Positions 1 through 9,177 of a stretch of 46,367 nucleotides of DNA are shown here, in pieces (position 1 is the stretch's first letter; each line of letters begins with the position of its first letter). Origin of the DNA: Bradyrhizobium sp. (lineage in GTDB: Bacteria > Pseudomonadota > Alphaproteobacteria > Rhizobiales > Xanthobacteraceae); contig JAQGKC010000032.1 of the NCBI GenBank assembly GCA_028290305.1, forward strand, positions 1 to 46,367, in the 5' to 3' direction. Made by a program: the position numbers and the translations under genes. The notes under the pieces are model-generated. The model did no database searches, was not told the DNA's origin, and worked only from the letters and a program-made list of their open reading frames with translations.

Positions 1-52
1 GTGGTCGCCGCAATATGCCCATCGAACGCGGGTGAGGCTTGTCTCTGCTGTT

Positions 53-69
53 TGGCACATGCCTTGCTT
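53..69 (+). promoter_or_regulatory. sigma-54 (RpoN) -24/-12 promoter
   Basis: TGGCAC, five bases, then TTGCTT, with the GG and GC dinucleotides exactly 12 bp apart, matches the RpoN consensus. It lies about 50 bp upstream of the ATG at 118. It suggests NtrC-type nitrogen control of the amidohydrolase and perhaps of the urease genes. The enhancer site would lie left of the window or in the first 50 bases and was not identified. Confidence 0.7.
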
Positions 70-117
70 GGATGACTGCTCGAAACAGAGCCTTTGCAGC
101 ATCCAGGGAAGAGCGAG

Positions 118-924
118 ATGGCGACGAAATTGATGCCCGTTGAGGAAGCAGCAGATGGCGCAGCGATGTCGCGGCTAGGCGATGGCGCCTACGCCTGGAA
201 GGTGAGCCCCACCCATGTGGATCTCTCGATGCCTCCTGCGACGCCTGTGCTGGCCACGATTACTGCGGAGCCGCAAACCATCACGGTGGACCTCAAGCGC
301 TCGGCAATGATCGTCGTCGATATGCAGAATGATTTCTGCGCTCCGGGAGGGTGGGTCGATTGGCTTGGTGCCGATCTCAGTCCAGAACGCGCGCCGATCA
401 AGCCGCTGCAGCGCCTGCTTCCGGCGCTTCGCGCGACCGGGGTTCCGATCATCTGGTTGAACTGGGGCAACCGCGCTGATCGCAAGAACCTGCCGCCGAC
501 CACGCTGTATGTTTTCAATCGTGACGGCAACGGCATCGGCATCGGGGGCGAGCTGCCTGGCAATGGCGCGCATTTGCTCGAGAAGGACAGCTGGTCGGCC
601 GCCGTCGTCGATGAGCTGGAGCAGCTTCCGGAAGATATCAAGGTCGACAAGTATCGCATCAGCGGCTTTTGGGATACGCCGCTTGACAGCATTCTCAAGA
701 ACCTCGACGTCAAGACGCTGTTCTTCAGCGGTGTCAACACGGATCAATGCGTGCTGCACTCGCTGACCGACGCGCATTTCCTCGGCTACAATTGCGTGCT
801 CGTGGAAGATTGCTGTGGAACCACCTCGCCCGACTTTTGCCGTGAGGCAACGATTTGGAACGTTAAGTTCTGTTTTGGGTTCGTTACCAATACGACCCAG
901 ATTGTGGAAGGACTTCCGTGCTGA
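118..924 (+). CDS. RutB-like isochorismatase-family amidohydrolase
   Basis: Cysteine hydrolase of the isochorismatase fold, 268 residues from the ATG at 118; a TTG at 94 is possible but lacks a better ribosome site. The catalytic triad is visible: Asp in VVDMQNDF, Lys in the VDKYRISGF segment, and Cys in GVNTDQCVLHS. The stretch with SGFWDTPLDSILKN is typical of the RutB (ureidoacrylate/peroxyureidoacrylate amidohydrolase) group, and biuret hydrolases and N-carbamoylsarcosine amidases are also close. These enzymes split C-N bonds of carbamoyl or ureido compounds. Placement behind a sigma-54 promoter and ahead of urease suggests release of urea, ammonia or an amine from a ureido compound. The exact substrate cannot be read from the sequence. 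Confidence 0.85.
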   Translation: MATKLMPVEEAADGAAMSRLGDGAYAWKVSPTHVDLSMPPATPVLATITAEPQTITVDLKRSAMIVVDMQNDFCAPGGWVDWLGADLSPERAPIKPLQRLLPALRATGVPIIWLNWGNRADRKNLPPTTLYVFNRDGNGIGIGGELPGNGAHLLEKDSWSAAVVDELEQLPEDIKVDKYRISGFWDTPLDSILKNLDVKTLFFSGVNTDQCVLHSLTDAHFLGYNCVLVEDCCGTTSPDFCREATIWNVKFCFGFVTNTTQIVEGLPC

Positions 925-1382
925 GCTGCGGGGGCTGAAGCGTGCACGGCTCGTCGGTCAACTCGTGCGGCAGGATGCTACATTCTTGCTCTCGCGGACC
1001 TGATGAAGCGACGACCATGCGTCTTGCAATCCGGCGACTCAAGATTTGAGTACGTGGGTGATCCTGCGGATCATCGATCCGCGGCTTACATCGGGCGAGG
1101 GTTGTCGATGAGCGGCATGGTGGTCGCGATTATCCGCGAGGATAGTCGCTTGCAGTGCCGGGCGAAAGGTGTTTAATTTTAAGGCGACTGCAGTTGGACG
1201 ACATCGTTGCAAGCGCAGTTTCCGTCGGACCGCCAATGACGTTGGTCTGGCATTGGCTGGGCAGCCCGAGAGATCCGCAAGGATAGGTCGGGCTTTTTTG
1301 TTTTGGTGATCGAAAATCGGCGCGGATGAGGTTGGCCACCTGCGGGATTGGTGCCGCGTCTCGAACTTGAAAGGGCCTCGCA
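925..1382 (+). other. Intergenic region with possible small RNA or small ORF
   Basis: These 458 bases separate the amidohydrolase from ureE. They hold a probable intrinsic terminator at 1263-1300. A 57-codon open frame runs from ATG 1003 to TAA 1176 (begins MKRRPCVLQS) but has no convincing ribosome site and no recognised family. A terminator about 340 bp after the upstream gene and just before ureE could end a small transcript or act as an attenuator. Neither is proven. Confidence 0.3.
1263..1300 (+). terminator. Intrinsic terminator upstream of ureE
   Basis: AGCCCGA and TCGGGCT form a 7-bp GC-rich stem around an 18-base loop, followed directly by a run of T. It lies far from the upstream stop codon and 80 bp before ureE. 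Confidence 0.6.
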
Positions 1383-1898
1383 GTGTTGCGCATCGATCAT
1401 GTCTTGGGTAACCGATTCGATTTGGCGTTTGCCGAAACGATTCACAATCTTGAGCATCGCGGGGCCGTCGATCTCGTCAACATTCCGGTGGCGGATCTTG
1501 CGCGCCGGCGCCTGCTGATCAGCACGCGTGGCGGTGAGGAACTTGCGATTGCCCTGCCGCGCGAGCAAAGACTGTTCGATGGCGCGGTCCTCTTCATCGA
1601 CAACAATCGCGCGATCGTGGTGCGCGCTGCGACCGAGCGCTGGTTGCGCCTCGAACCGCGTTCGATCAGCGATGCCATCGAACTCGGTTATCACGCCGGG
1701 AATCTTCATTGGCGTGTTCGCTTCGAAGGCGAAATCCTGTTCGTCGCGCTGGAGGGCCGCCCGGAGGACTACACGAGCCGGCTAGGAGATCTGATATCAA
1801 CTCGTGGGATCGGTGTCAGTGTGCTTGACGGGGAAGAGGGCGAAGGCGGTCATCAACATCGCGCCAAACAGGACATTCATCACGATCACAGTCATTAG
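1383..1898 (+). CDS. ureE: Urease accessory protein UreE (nickel chaperone)
   Basis: 171 residues from a GTG start; a TTG follows immediately. UreE is a dimeric nickel chaperone that hands Ni to UreG during urease maturation. The N-terminal beta domain (about 1-75) is followed by the ferredoxin-like metal domain containing ELGYHAGNLHWRVRF. The C-terminus is short and His-rich (HQHRAKQDIHHDHSH), the usual extra nickel-binding tail. The gene is followed two bases later by ureF, so the two are probably translationally coupled. It is the first gene of the urease run here, whereas many urease operons start with ureD. Confidence 0.93.
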   Translation: MLRIDHVLGNRFDLAFAETIHNLEHRGAVDLVNIPVADLARRRLLISTRGGEELAIALPREQRLFDGAVLFIDNNRAIVVRAATERWLRLEPRSISDAIELGYHAGNLHWRVRFEGEILFVALEGRPEDYTSRLGDLISTRGIGVSVLDGEEGEGGHQHRAKQDIHHDHSH

Positions 1899-1900
1899 CT

Positions 1901-2572
1901 ATGCTTTCGGTTCTGCAAGCGATCTGGCAGTCGGATGGTACGTTTCCGAGCGGTTCGTTCGCATTTTCCTATGGTATCGAGGGTGTCGTGGCCTTGCGCG
2001 GCAAGATCGACGTTCCGGCGCTTGCTGAGATGACGGCTGCGATACTGCGTCAGCGCTGGGAGCCATGCGATCGGATCGCTCTGGTTCGGGCATTTCGGAC
2101 CAATGGCGACGTCGCCGCAATCGCGGCCGTCGATCGTGAAGTGGAAGCCTCCATGTTCGGGATCACCCTGCGGGAGGGCTCGCGGCGCAACGGCGCATCA
2201 TTCCTGGCCTCGCATGCGCGGTTCGGCGGCGACATCGCCTTGCAGCTTCGTCAGGCGATCCGGTCCGGCGATTGCCTGGGACATATTTCGGTGATGCAGG
2301 GGGCAGTCTGGCAAGCGATGGCACTCGATGAAGAATTGGCCCAGCTCACGTCAGGCTACACAGTGGCTTCCGGGGCGATCGCCGCCGCAGTGCGCCTGGG
2401 CGCAATTGGAGCCCTTGAAGGGCAGAAGGTGCTGGCCGGATGTCTCTCGTTGATTGAAGAACTCGCCGCCCGGCCCGTTCCCGTGGATGCCGATCTTTCG
2501 AGCTTCTTGCCATTCCTGGAAATTGCCGCCGCCCGCCACGCGCGCGCGGATCTTCGCCTGTTTGCCAACTGA
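1901..2572 (+). CDS. ureF: Urease accessory protein UreF
   Basis: 223 residues, all-helical UreF family. UreF binds UreD and the apo-urease and controls GTP hydrolysis by UreG during nickel insertion. The N-terminus has the family hallmark of a tryptophan/serine-rich first helix with a [12 protein letters not shown] motif, and the tail is the usual arginine/alanine-rich segment. The start ATG is two bases after the ureE stop. Length is close to the family norm of about 225, with no sign of damage. Confidence 0.93.
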   Translation: MLSVLQAIWQSDGTFPSGSFAFSYGIEGVVALRGKIDVPALAEMTAAILRQRWEPCDRIALVRAFRTNGDVAAIAAVDREVEASMFGITLREGSRRNGASFLASHARFGGDIALQLRQAIRSGDCLGHISVMQGAVWQAMALDEELAQLTSGYTVASGAIAAAVRLGAIGALEGQKVLAGCLSLIEELAARPVPVDADLSSFLPFLEIAAARHARADLRLFAN

Positions 2573-2585
2573 GAGGTTGCGGACC

Positions 2586-3281
2586 ATGCTGCTGACACCG
2601 ACCGAACTTGAGCGCCTAACGATTTTCACCGCGGCAGAATTGTCGCGCAGGCGGCGTGCCAAGGGCCTCAAGTTGAATTATCCCGAGGCGGTTGCCATCA
2701 TTACCGACGAAATTCTGGAGGGCGCGCGGGAAGGGCGCAGCGTCGCCGACCTGATCGGCTACGGATCGACCATCCTGACCAGTGACGATGTGCTGCCCGG
2801 CATCGCCGCCATGATGCATATCATCCAGGTGGAAGGTGTCTTCCCTGACGGCACCAAACTGGTGACGGTCTACGAGCCGATCCGGCCCGCACCCGGTGCG
2901 GCGCAAGATACCGAGCATCCCGGGGCGGTAACGGCGCTCGAGGGCAGCATCGACATTAACGCGGGCCGCCGGACCGCCCAACTAACGGCGGTCAACACCG
3001 GCGACCGGCCGATCCAGATCGGCTCGCATTTCCATTTCTTCGAGGTGAACAAAGCGCTCGACTTTGATCGGGCGGCGGCTTTCGGCATGCGTCTTGATAT
3101 TCCGGCGGGCACCGCAGTGCGGTTCGAGCCGGGCGCATCGAAGGAGATTTCCCTCGTGGCGTTCGGCGGTCGCAGTGACTTGACCGGGCTCAACAATCTG
3201 ACAGCGGGGTTAAGCTCCGATGCGACCGTGCGTGACGCCGCTCTGGCGCGCGCCAAGGCCCGTGGCTTCAAGGGAGCCTGA
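2586..3281 (+). CDS. ureA: Urease gamma/beta fused structural subunit (UreAB)
   Basis: 231 residues. Residues 1-100 are urease gamma ([20 protein letters not shown], then the [16 protein letters not shown] and [14 protein letters not shown] segments). Residues about 110-231 are urease beta ([46 protein letters not shown]). The two subunits are separate genes in most bacteria; this single chain is the fused arrangement also known in Helicobacter and some alphaproteobacteria. The ATG at 2586 was chosen because it gives the conserved gamma N-terminus; the open frame extends upstream inside ureF but is not homologous there. It assembles with UreC to form the urease apoenzyme. Confidence 0.94.
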   Translation: MLLTPTELERLTIFTAAELSRRRRAKGLKLNYPEAVAIITDEILEGAREGRSVADLIGYGSTILTSDDVLPGIAAMMHIIQVEGVFPDGTKLVTVYEPIRPAPGAAQDTEHPGAVTALEGSIDINAGRRTAQLTAVNTGDRPIQIGSHFHFFEVNKALDFDRAAAFGMRLDIPAGTAVRFEPGASKEISLVAFGGRSDLTGLNNLTAGLSSDATVRDAALARAKARGFKGA

Positions 3282-3285
3282 CGAA

Positions 3286-4995
3286 ATGGCAAAAATCGAC
3301 CGCCGTGACTACGCAGCCCTTTACGGTCCGACGACCGGCGACTCGGTTCGCCTTGGCGACACTGCCCTGACGGCTGTCGTCGAGAAGGACCACGCCGTTT
3401 ACGGCGATGAATGCCTGCATGGCGGCGGCAAGACGCTTCGCGATGGCATCGGGATGGCGGGCATCACGAGCGCCGAAGGTGCCCTTGATTTTCTGCTTTG
3501 CAACGTCCTCGTGATCGACCCGGTGATCGGAATTATCAAAGGCGATCTAGGCATTCGCCATGGGCGCATCGTCGGTATCGGCAAGGCAGGCAACCCCGCG
3601 ATCATGGACGGCGTCGATCCTCACTTGATCGTATCGAGCGGAACGACGGTTCGCGATTGCGAGGGACTGATCGCCACACCCGGTGCGATCGACGTTCACG
3701 TTCATTTTGACAGCGCCGGTCTTGTCGGGCATGCGCTCGCCAGCGGCATCACGACAATGATCGGTGGCTCGCTCGGTCCGATCACCGTGGGTATTGACTC
3801 AGGGGGGCCGTTCAATACGGGGAAAATGCTGCAGGCTTCGGAAGCCTGGCCGATGAATTTCGGTTTTCTCGGTCGCGGCAACTCACATCGCGTGCCGCCT
3901 CTGTTGGAGCAGCTCGAGACCGGTGTGATGGGCCTGAAGCTGCACGAAGACTGGGGATCGATGCCGGCGGCGATCGACACCTGCCTTGGTGTCGCCGACG
4001 AGTATGATTTCCAGGTACAGATTCACACCGACACGTTGAACGAATCCGGCTTCGTCGAGAACACGCTGGAGGCTATCGGCGGCCGTACCATTCATATGTA
4101 TCACACTGAAGGCGCGGGCGGCGGCCATGCACCGGATATCATCCGCGTTGCCGGCGAAATGAACTGCCTGCCGTCATCGACCAATCCAACCAACCCCTTC
4201 ACCGTGAACACGTTCGACGAACACCTCGACATGACAATGGTGTGCCATCATCTCAATCCGGCGATTCCGGAGGATGTGGCGTTTGCGGAGAGTCGCATTC
4301 GCGCTCAAACCATCGCGGCTGAGGACGTGCTGCACGACATCGGTGCGATCTCGATGCTCGGTTCCGATAGCCAGGGTATGGGCCGTATCCACGAGGTAAT
4401 CTGCCGGACCTGGCAGCTTGCATCGAAAATGAAGGAACAGCGCGGTGTTTTACCGGAAGATCGTCTCGGCTTCGGCGACAACGCCCGCATCCGCCGTTAC
4501 ATCGCCAAATACACCATCAATGCCGCGCGAACTTTCGGGATCGCCGAACACGTCGGCTCGCTCGAAAGTGGAAAGCTTGCGGATATTGTCGTCTGGCGGC
4601 CAGCCTTTTTTGGCATAAAGCCCGAGTTGGTCATTAAGGGTGGCTTCATCGCCTGGGGTGCGATGGGTGACAGCGCTGCGTCGCTGATGACCTGCGAGCC
4701 GATCCTGATGCGACCGCAATGGGGGGCGTTCGGTCGTGCTCCGGCGGCTTTGTCCTCATGTTTTGTGCATCCGCTGGCGATCGAACGCGATCTTTCCGGT
4801 ACACTCGGATTATCCAAAACGCTTCTACCGGTCCACGGTACCCGCAGGCTTTCAAAGGGGGACATGCTCTGGAATGACGCCTGCCCGAAGGTGACCATCG
4901 ATCCCGAAACCTTCGACGTGTTTGTCGATGGAGTGCTCGCCACCTGTGAGCCCGCGCGCGAAGTGCCGCTGGCCAGACGCTACATGCTGAGGTGA
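3286..4995 (+). CDS. ureC: Urease alpha (catalytic) subunit
   Basis: 569 residues. It hydrolyses urea to ammonia and carbamate at a dinickel site. All metal and catalytic residues are present: His138 and His140 (DVHVHFD), carbamylated Lys218 (GLKLHEDWG), His247, His273 ([11 protein letters not shown]), Asp361 (GSDSQGMG), the flap Cys320 and catalytic His321 (MVCHHL). Start at ATG 3286, four bases after the ureAB stop, gives the conserved [19 protein letters not shown]. Some conserved positions differ from common UreC sequences (for example [12 protein letters not shown] where SSDSQAMGRVGE is usual), so it belongs to a less common clade. It is predicted to be active. Confidence 0.96.
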   Translation: MAKIDRRDYAALYGPTTGDSVRLGDTALTAVVEKDHAVYGDECLHGGGKTLRDGIGMAGITSAEGALDFLLCNVLVIDPVIGIIKGDLGIRHGRIVGIGKAGNPAIMDGVDPHLIVSSGTTVRDCEGLIATPGAIDVHVHFDSAGLVGHALASGITTMIGGSLGPITVGIDSGGPFNTGKMLQASEAWPMNFGFLGRGNSHRVPPLLEQLETGVMGLKLHEDWGSMPAAIDTCLGVADEYDFQVQIHTDTLNESGFVENTLEAIGGRTIHMYHTEGAGGGHAPDIIRVAGEMNCLPSSTNPTNPFTVNTFDEHLDMTMVCHHLNPAIPEDVAFAESRIRAQTIAAEDVLHDIGAISMLGSDSQGMGRIHEVICRTWQLASKMKEQRGVLPEDRLGFGDNARIRRYIAKYTINAARTFGIAEHVGSLESGKLADIVVWRPAFFGIKPELVIKGGFIAWGAMGDSAASLMTCEPILMRPQWGAFGRAPAALSSCFVHPLAIERDLSGTLGLSKTLLPVHGTRRLSKGDMLWNDACPKVTIDPETFDVFVDGVLATCEPAREVPLARRYMLR

Positions 4996-4999
4996 CAAG

Positions 5000-5653
5000 A
5001 TGCTGCACGATACAACGAGCGTGAAGGCTATATCCGCGACGGTATCGCCGGCGGCCCGCGTCGGAATCGGCGGCCCCGTCGGTTCGGGCAAGACGGCGTT
5101 GATCGAGGCGCTGATCCCCGAGCTGCAGCGCCGCGGTGTCGATCTCGCGGTGGTGACGAACGATCTCGTCACCAAGGAAGACGCGGAGCGGTTGCGCCGC
5201 TCGGGCCTGATCGATCCGGCTCGTGTGTCAGCAGTGGAGGCCGGTGCCTGTCCGCATACCGTGATCCGGGAGGATCCCACGCTCAACATCGCTGCGGGCG
5301 ACGATCTTGAAGTCAAATTCCCCGGCGTCGAGTTGATCCTGTTCGAATCGGGTGGCGACAATCTTGCCTCGACCTTTTCGCTCGATCTGGTCGACTGGTG
5401 GATATTCGTGATCGACGTGGCCGGTGGTGACGACATCCCGCGGAAGAAAGGACCGGGCCTTCTGCGGTGCGACCTGCTCGTCGTCAACAAGATTGATCTC
5501 GCACCCTACGTTGGCGTCAATCTTGAACAGATGCTCGCGGACGCCGTTCGGGTTCGCGAGGGGCGGGCGGTAATTTCCACCAACGCGCGTTCCGGCGCTG
5601 GAATTGGGGCGGTTGCCGATGCAATCCTTGCCGCTGTCCTCTTCAGGGTTTGA
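5000..5653 (+). CDS. ureG: Urease accessory GTPase UreG
   Basis: 217 residues, SIMIBI-class GTPase that drives nickel delivery into urease. The P-loop [15 protein letters not shown] is near residue 24, the Ni-binding Cys-Pro-His motif is in [13 protein letters not shown] near residue 80, and the guanine-specificity NKID is near residue 165. The ATG is four bases after the ureC stop. The 3' end overlaps the likely ureD start by 35 bases. It lacks the His-rich N-terminal extension of some UreG proteins; here the histidines are on UreE. Confidence 0.95.
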   Translation: MLHDTTSVKAISATVSPAARVGIGGPVGSGKTALIEALIPELQRRGVDLAVVTNDLVTKEDAERLRRSGLIDPARVSAVEAGACPHTVIREDPTLNIAAGDDLEVKFPGVELILFESGGDNLASTFSLDLVDWWIFVIDVAGGDDIPRKKGPGLLRCDLLVVNKIDLAPYVGVNLEQMLADAVRVREGRAVISTNARSGAGIGAVADAILAAVLFRV

Positions 5654-6473
5654 TCCGGGGCGCGAGACAGAAGCCTTGCTGACCGCCGAATTCGCCGGCG
5701 GCAGAACCATCCTGCGGCGCCAGCATGTCGGCTATCCGCTGCATGTAACGCGCGCGTTTTATCTCGATCGGGCGCGACCCGATCTGGCCACGCTTTACCT
5801 GCAATCGGCCTCGGGCGGGCTCTATGCAGGGGACCGGCTGAAGCTCAGCCTCGATGTCGGCACGGGTGCGACGCTCAATTTGACCACACAGGCATCGACG
5901 GTGGTGCATGATGGACGCGGGATCGGCTCGGTCCAGCATCAGTCGATAGCGGTGAAGGACGGCGCATTCTGTGCCGTCGTGTCCGATCCGTATGTCCTTT
6001 TTCCTTCGGCCGATATGCGCATCAGGACCACGGCAGAAGTTGCTGCCGGCGGCGTCCTTGTTTTGGTGGATGGCTTTGCCGTTCATGATCCGCAAGAACG
6101 AGGTCGAATTTTTGCGCGATTTTCCACGGCCACGCGCATCGTGCGTCCGGATGGCGCGCTGTTGCTCTCGGACCGGGGCAGCATTGTCGGCGACGAGCTG
6201 TCCGCGCGATGTGGCACGCTCGGCGGAATGGCTGCCGCCGCGACGGTGCTCGTGATCGCGCCGCCGGATCGCCTGGCTGGCATCGCGGAGATCGAAGCCG
6301 CGGCTGATGGCTGCGGATGTCTTGCCGGCGCGAGTGCCGCGCCAAATGGGGCGGGACTGGCGATGAGGTTAATGGCGCCAGATGGCGGCGCGCTTGCACG
6401 CGGCATCGAGGCGGCCTTTCACGTCGCCGGCCGGGCAGCTCTCGGCGTCGATCTTGCGCGCCGTCGAAAGTAG
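5619..6473 (+). CDS. ureD: Urease accessory protein UreD (UreH family)
   Basis: About 284 residues. UreD forms the UreDFG scaffold and the tunnel through which nickel enters apo-urease. Family signatures are the [22 protein letters not shown] region, [10 protein letters not shown] and [12 protein letters not shown]. The ATG at 5619 lies inside the ureG 3' end, so the two are translationally coupled. Its place as last gene of the run is uncommon: most operons put ureD first, though some Brucella-type clusters place it after ureG. The next gene is convergent, 31 bp away. Confidence 0.9.
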   Translation: MQSLPLSSSGFDPGRETEALLTAEFAGGRTILRRQHVGYPLHVTRAFYLDRARPDLATLYLQSASGGLYAGDRLKLSLDVGTGATLNLTTQASTVVHDGRGIGSVQHQSIAVKDGAFCAVVSDPYVLFPSADMRIRTTAEVAAGGVLVLVDGFAVHDPQERGRIFARFSTATRIVRPDGALLLSDRGSIVGDELSARCGTLGGMAAAATVLVIAPPDRLAGIAEIEAAADGCGCLAGASAAPNGAGLAMRLMAPDGGALARGIEAAFHVAGRAALGVDLARRRK

Positions 6474-6504
6474 GATCAGCGCCAGCGGAAATAGAGTGAC
6501 TGCA

Positions 6505-7803
6505 TTAACAATCGAGCGTCGTGTCCCGCTCCCAATCTGTCAAATGCCGGGAATAGTCATTCCATTCCTGATGCTTCAGCTTCAGGTAGGCCGGCACATA
6601 CTCGCCGAGGCCGTCGTTCAGGAGCTTCGAGGCTTGCAAGGCGCGAAGCGCGTCAAGCAGATTGAGCGGCAGGCGCTTGACGTCGCCAGCGAGATGACCG
6701 TGGGTATACATGTTGATATCGTGTCGCTTGCCCGGATCGCGCTTGCCGTGAATACCGTCAAGACCGGCGGCCAGAATGGTTGCCTGCATGGCGTAGGGAT
6801 TGACCGCGCCGTCGGCGAGGCGAAGTTCGAAGCGCCCGGCTTCCGGAATACGGATCATGTGGGTCCGGTTGTTGCCGGAGTACGTCACGGAGCTCGGAGA
6901 CCATGTGGCACCCGACAGCGTGCGCGGAGCGTTGATCCGTTTGTAGGAATTAACGGTCGGATTGAGGATCGCGGCCAGCGCATCGGCGGAATGAATGATG
7001 CCACCGATAAAGTTGTAGCCGAGTGCAGAGACGCCGAGTTCGCCATGCTCATCCTCGAAGACGTTCTGGTCGCCCTTCCAGAGCGACACGTGGATGTGAC
7101 AACCGTTGCCGGTGAGGTGAGGGAATGGCTTCGGCATGAAGGTGGCCCTCATCTCGTGCTTTTCCGCGATCGACTTCACCATGTATTTGAAGAAGGCGTG
7201 GCGGTCGGCGGTGACCAGGGCATCGTCATATTCCCAGTTCATCTCGAACTGTCCATTCGCATCCTCATGGTCGTTTTGGTACGGTTTCCAGCCGAGCTTG
7301 AGCATGCCGTCGCAGATTTCGCTGATGACGTCGTAGCGCCGCATCAGCGCGGACTGGTCGTAGCAGGGCTTGGCCTGCCGGTCTGCGGAATCCATGACGT
7401 TTGCGCCGTCCGGCGAGATCAGGAAAAATTCGCACTCCACGCCGCTCTTGAGCTGCAGTCCGCTCTCGGCGGCCTTGGCTTTCATCTTCTTGAGAAGATT
7501 TCTCGGCGCCTGTTCGACCGGCTTGCCATTCATCCAGGGATCGGCGGCGAGCCAGCCCACTTCCGGCTTCCACGGAAGCTGGATCAGGCTGTCCGGATCG
7601 GGAATGGCGAAGACGTCGGGATCCGCCGGCGTCATGTCGAGCCAGGTCGCGAAGCCCGCGAAGCCGGCGCCGTTCTTCGCCATCTGACCGATCGCCTCGG
7701 CCGGAACCAGCTTGGCGCGCTGGGTGCCGATCAGGTCGGTATATGAAATCAAAAAATATTTGATGTTCTTGTCTTTGGCCGCCTTCACGAGATCGATTGT
7801 CAT
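6505..7803 (-). CDS. glnT: Type III glutamine synthetase / gamma-glutamylmethylamide synthetase
   Basis: 432 residues, glutamine synthetase superfamily, GlnT/type III branch. The ATP-grasp beta barrel and catalytic glutamates are visible in VECEFFLI and EDANGQFEMNW, the His loop in GNGCHIHVSLW, and the adenine/phosphate region in NSYKRINAPRT with EAGRFELRLADGAVNPY. GmaS enzymes, which join methylamine to glutamate with ATP, belong to the same branch. Adjacency to three N-methylglutamate synthase subunits makes GmaS the likely role: methylamine + Glu + ATP to gamma-glutamylmethylamide. Sequence alone cannot exclude ordinary ammonia-dependent activity. It is the last gene of the minus-strand operon, with an AGGA ribosome site before the ATG at 7803. 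Confidence 0.85.
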   Translation of the reverse strand: MTIDLVKAAKDKNIKYFLISYTDLIGTQRAKLVPAEAIGQMAKNGAGFAGFATWLDMTPADPDVFAIPDPDSLIQLPWKPEVGWLAADPWMNGKPVEQAPRNLLKKMKAKAAESGLQLKSGVECEFFLISPDGANVMDSADRQAKPCYDQSALMRRYDVISEICDGMLKLGWKPYQNDHEDANGQFEMNWEYDDALVTADRHAFFKYMVKSIAEKHEMRATFMPKPFPHLTGNGCHIHVSLWKGDQNVFEDEHGELGVSALGYNFIGGIIHSADALAAILNPTVNSYKRINAPRTLSGATWSPSSVTYSGNNRTHMIRIPEAGRFELRLADGAVNPYAMQATILAAGLDGIHGKRDPGKRHDINMYTHGHLAGDVKRLPLNLLDALRALQASKLLNDGLGEYVPAYLKLKHQEWNDYSRHLTDWERDTTLDC

Positions 7804-7837
7804 GGAGTCCTCTTGGTGACCATAGGAAAGGGGAGGG

Positions 7838-9166
7838 TCAGTATCGATTTTGACCGGGGATCCAGTCGGTGCCGGCCAGCGGCACCCGAGCCATCGCGGC
7901 GGCTTCGATCGTGAGCGCGACGAGATCTTCCGGCTCGAGGTTATGGATGTGGCTTTTCCCGCAGGCCCGCGCGATGGTCTGGGTTTCCAGCGTCAGCACA
8001 GAGAGGAAATTGGCCAATCGCCGGCCGGCGAGAATCGGGTCGAGCCGTTTTGCCAGTTCGGGATCTTGAGTTGTGATCCCGGCCGGGTCGCGGCCCTCGT
8101 GCCAGTCGTCGTAGGCGCCGGCAGTGGTCCCGAGCGCCTGGTATTCCGCCTCCAGATGCGGATTGTTGTCGCCAAGCGCGATCAAAGCCGCAGTGCCGAT
8201 GGCGACGGCGTCGGCACCGAGCGCGAGCGCCTTAGCCACGTCGGCGCCATTGCGGATGCCACCGGAAACAATGAGTTGAACCTTGCGGTGCATGCCGAGG
8301 TCCTGCAGTGCTTGCACCGCGGGCCGGATAGCAGCCAGCGTCGGGATGCCGACGTTCTCGATGAAGACTTCCTGCGTCGCGGCTGTGCCACCCTGCATCC
8401 CGTCGATGACGACAACGTCGGCGCCGGACTTCACCGCAAGGGCGGTGTCGTAATACGGGCGGCTGGCGCCGACTTTTACGTAGATTGGTTTTTCCCAATC
8501 CGTGATCTCCCGAAGCTCCTCGATCTTGATTTCGAGATCGTCCGGGCCGGTCCAGTCCGGATGCCGCGAGGCAGAACGCTGGTCAATGCCTTCGGGCAAG
8601 GTACGCATCTTGGCTATCCGTTCGGAGATCTTTTGTCCGAGCAGCATGCCGCCGCCGCCGGGCTTCGCGCCTTGCCCGATCACCACTTCGATGGCATCGG
8701 CCCGGCGCAGATCGTCGGGGTTCATGCCGTAGCGTGACGGCAGATATTGATAGACCAGCAGGGACGAGTGACTGCGCTCTTCAACCGTCATGCCGCCGTC
8801 GCCGGTGGTGGTGGTGGTCCCGACCGCCGAGGCGCCCCGTCCAAGCGCTTCCTTGGCCTGGGCGGAAAGCGCTCCAAAGCTCATGCCGGCAATGGTGACC
8901 GGGGTCTTCAGGTGGATAGGCTTCTTGGCGAAACGCGATCCGAGCACGACGTCGGTGCCGCATTTCTCGCGATAGCCTTCGAGCGGATAACGCGAGATCG
9001 ACGCGCCCAGGAAAAGCAGATCATCGAGATGCGGCAGCTTGCGTTTTGCGCCCGCGCCCCGGATGTCGTAGATGCCAGTCGCCGCCGCGCGCTGGATTTC
9101 GGAAATCGTATAGCGATCGAACGTTGCCGAGACACGCGGTTCGGTTCTGATGGGAGGCACACTCAT
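7838..9166 (-). CDS. mgsC: N-methylglutamate synthase FMN subunit (MgsC/GlxD-like)
   Basis: About 442 residues, homologous to the FMN-binding synthase domain of glutamate synthase large subunit. The TIM-barrel is recognisable from TPVTIAGMSFGALSAQAKEA, GQGAKPGGGGMLLGQKI (channel and flavin segment), VIDGMQGGTAA and the phosphate-binding LIVSGGIRNGADVAKAL. With the amidotransferase and GXGXG subunits next door it forms N-methylglutamate synthase, which transfers the methylamino group of gamma-glutamylmethylamide. The same set is called GlxBCD in rhizobia. The ATG at 9166 follows a GGAG ribosome site; a TTG at 9181 overlapping the upstream stop is an alternative. Confidence 0.85.
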   Translation of the reverse strand: MSVPPIRTEPRVSATFDRYTISEIQRAAATGIYDIRGAGAKRKLPHLDDLLFLGASISRYPLEGYREKCGTDVVLGSRFAKKPIHLKTPVTIAGMSFGALSAQAKEALGRGASAVGTTTTTGDGGMTVEERSHSSLLVYQYLPSRYGMNPDDLRRADAIEVVIGQGAKPGGGGMLLGQKISERIAKMRTLPEGIDQRSASRHPDWTGPDDLEIKIEELREITDWEKPIYVKVGASRPYYDTALAVKSGADVVVIDGMQGGTAATQEVFIENVGIPTLAAIRPAVQALQDLGMHRKVQLIVSGGIRNGADVAKALALGADAVAIGTAALIALGDNNPHLEAEYQALGTTAGAYDDWHEGRDPAGITTQDPELAKRLDPILAGRRLANFLSVLTLETQTIARACGKSHIHNLEPEDLVALTIEAAAMARVPLAGTDWIPGQNRY

Positions 9167-9177
9167 GGATTCTCCCG

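Noticed and set aside
1248..1262. Possible second sigma-54 site (TGGCATTGGCTGGG)
   Set aside because: No TTGC element at the required 12-bp distance from GG.
6382..7746. 454-codon plus-strand frame across the glutamine synthetase gene
   Set aside because: Antisense to the conserved GlnT/GmaS sequence; long antisense frames are expected in GC-rich codon use.
7850..8737. 295-codon plus-strand frame opposite mgsC
   Set aside because: Antisense to the FMN-binding synthase domain; no homology.
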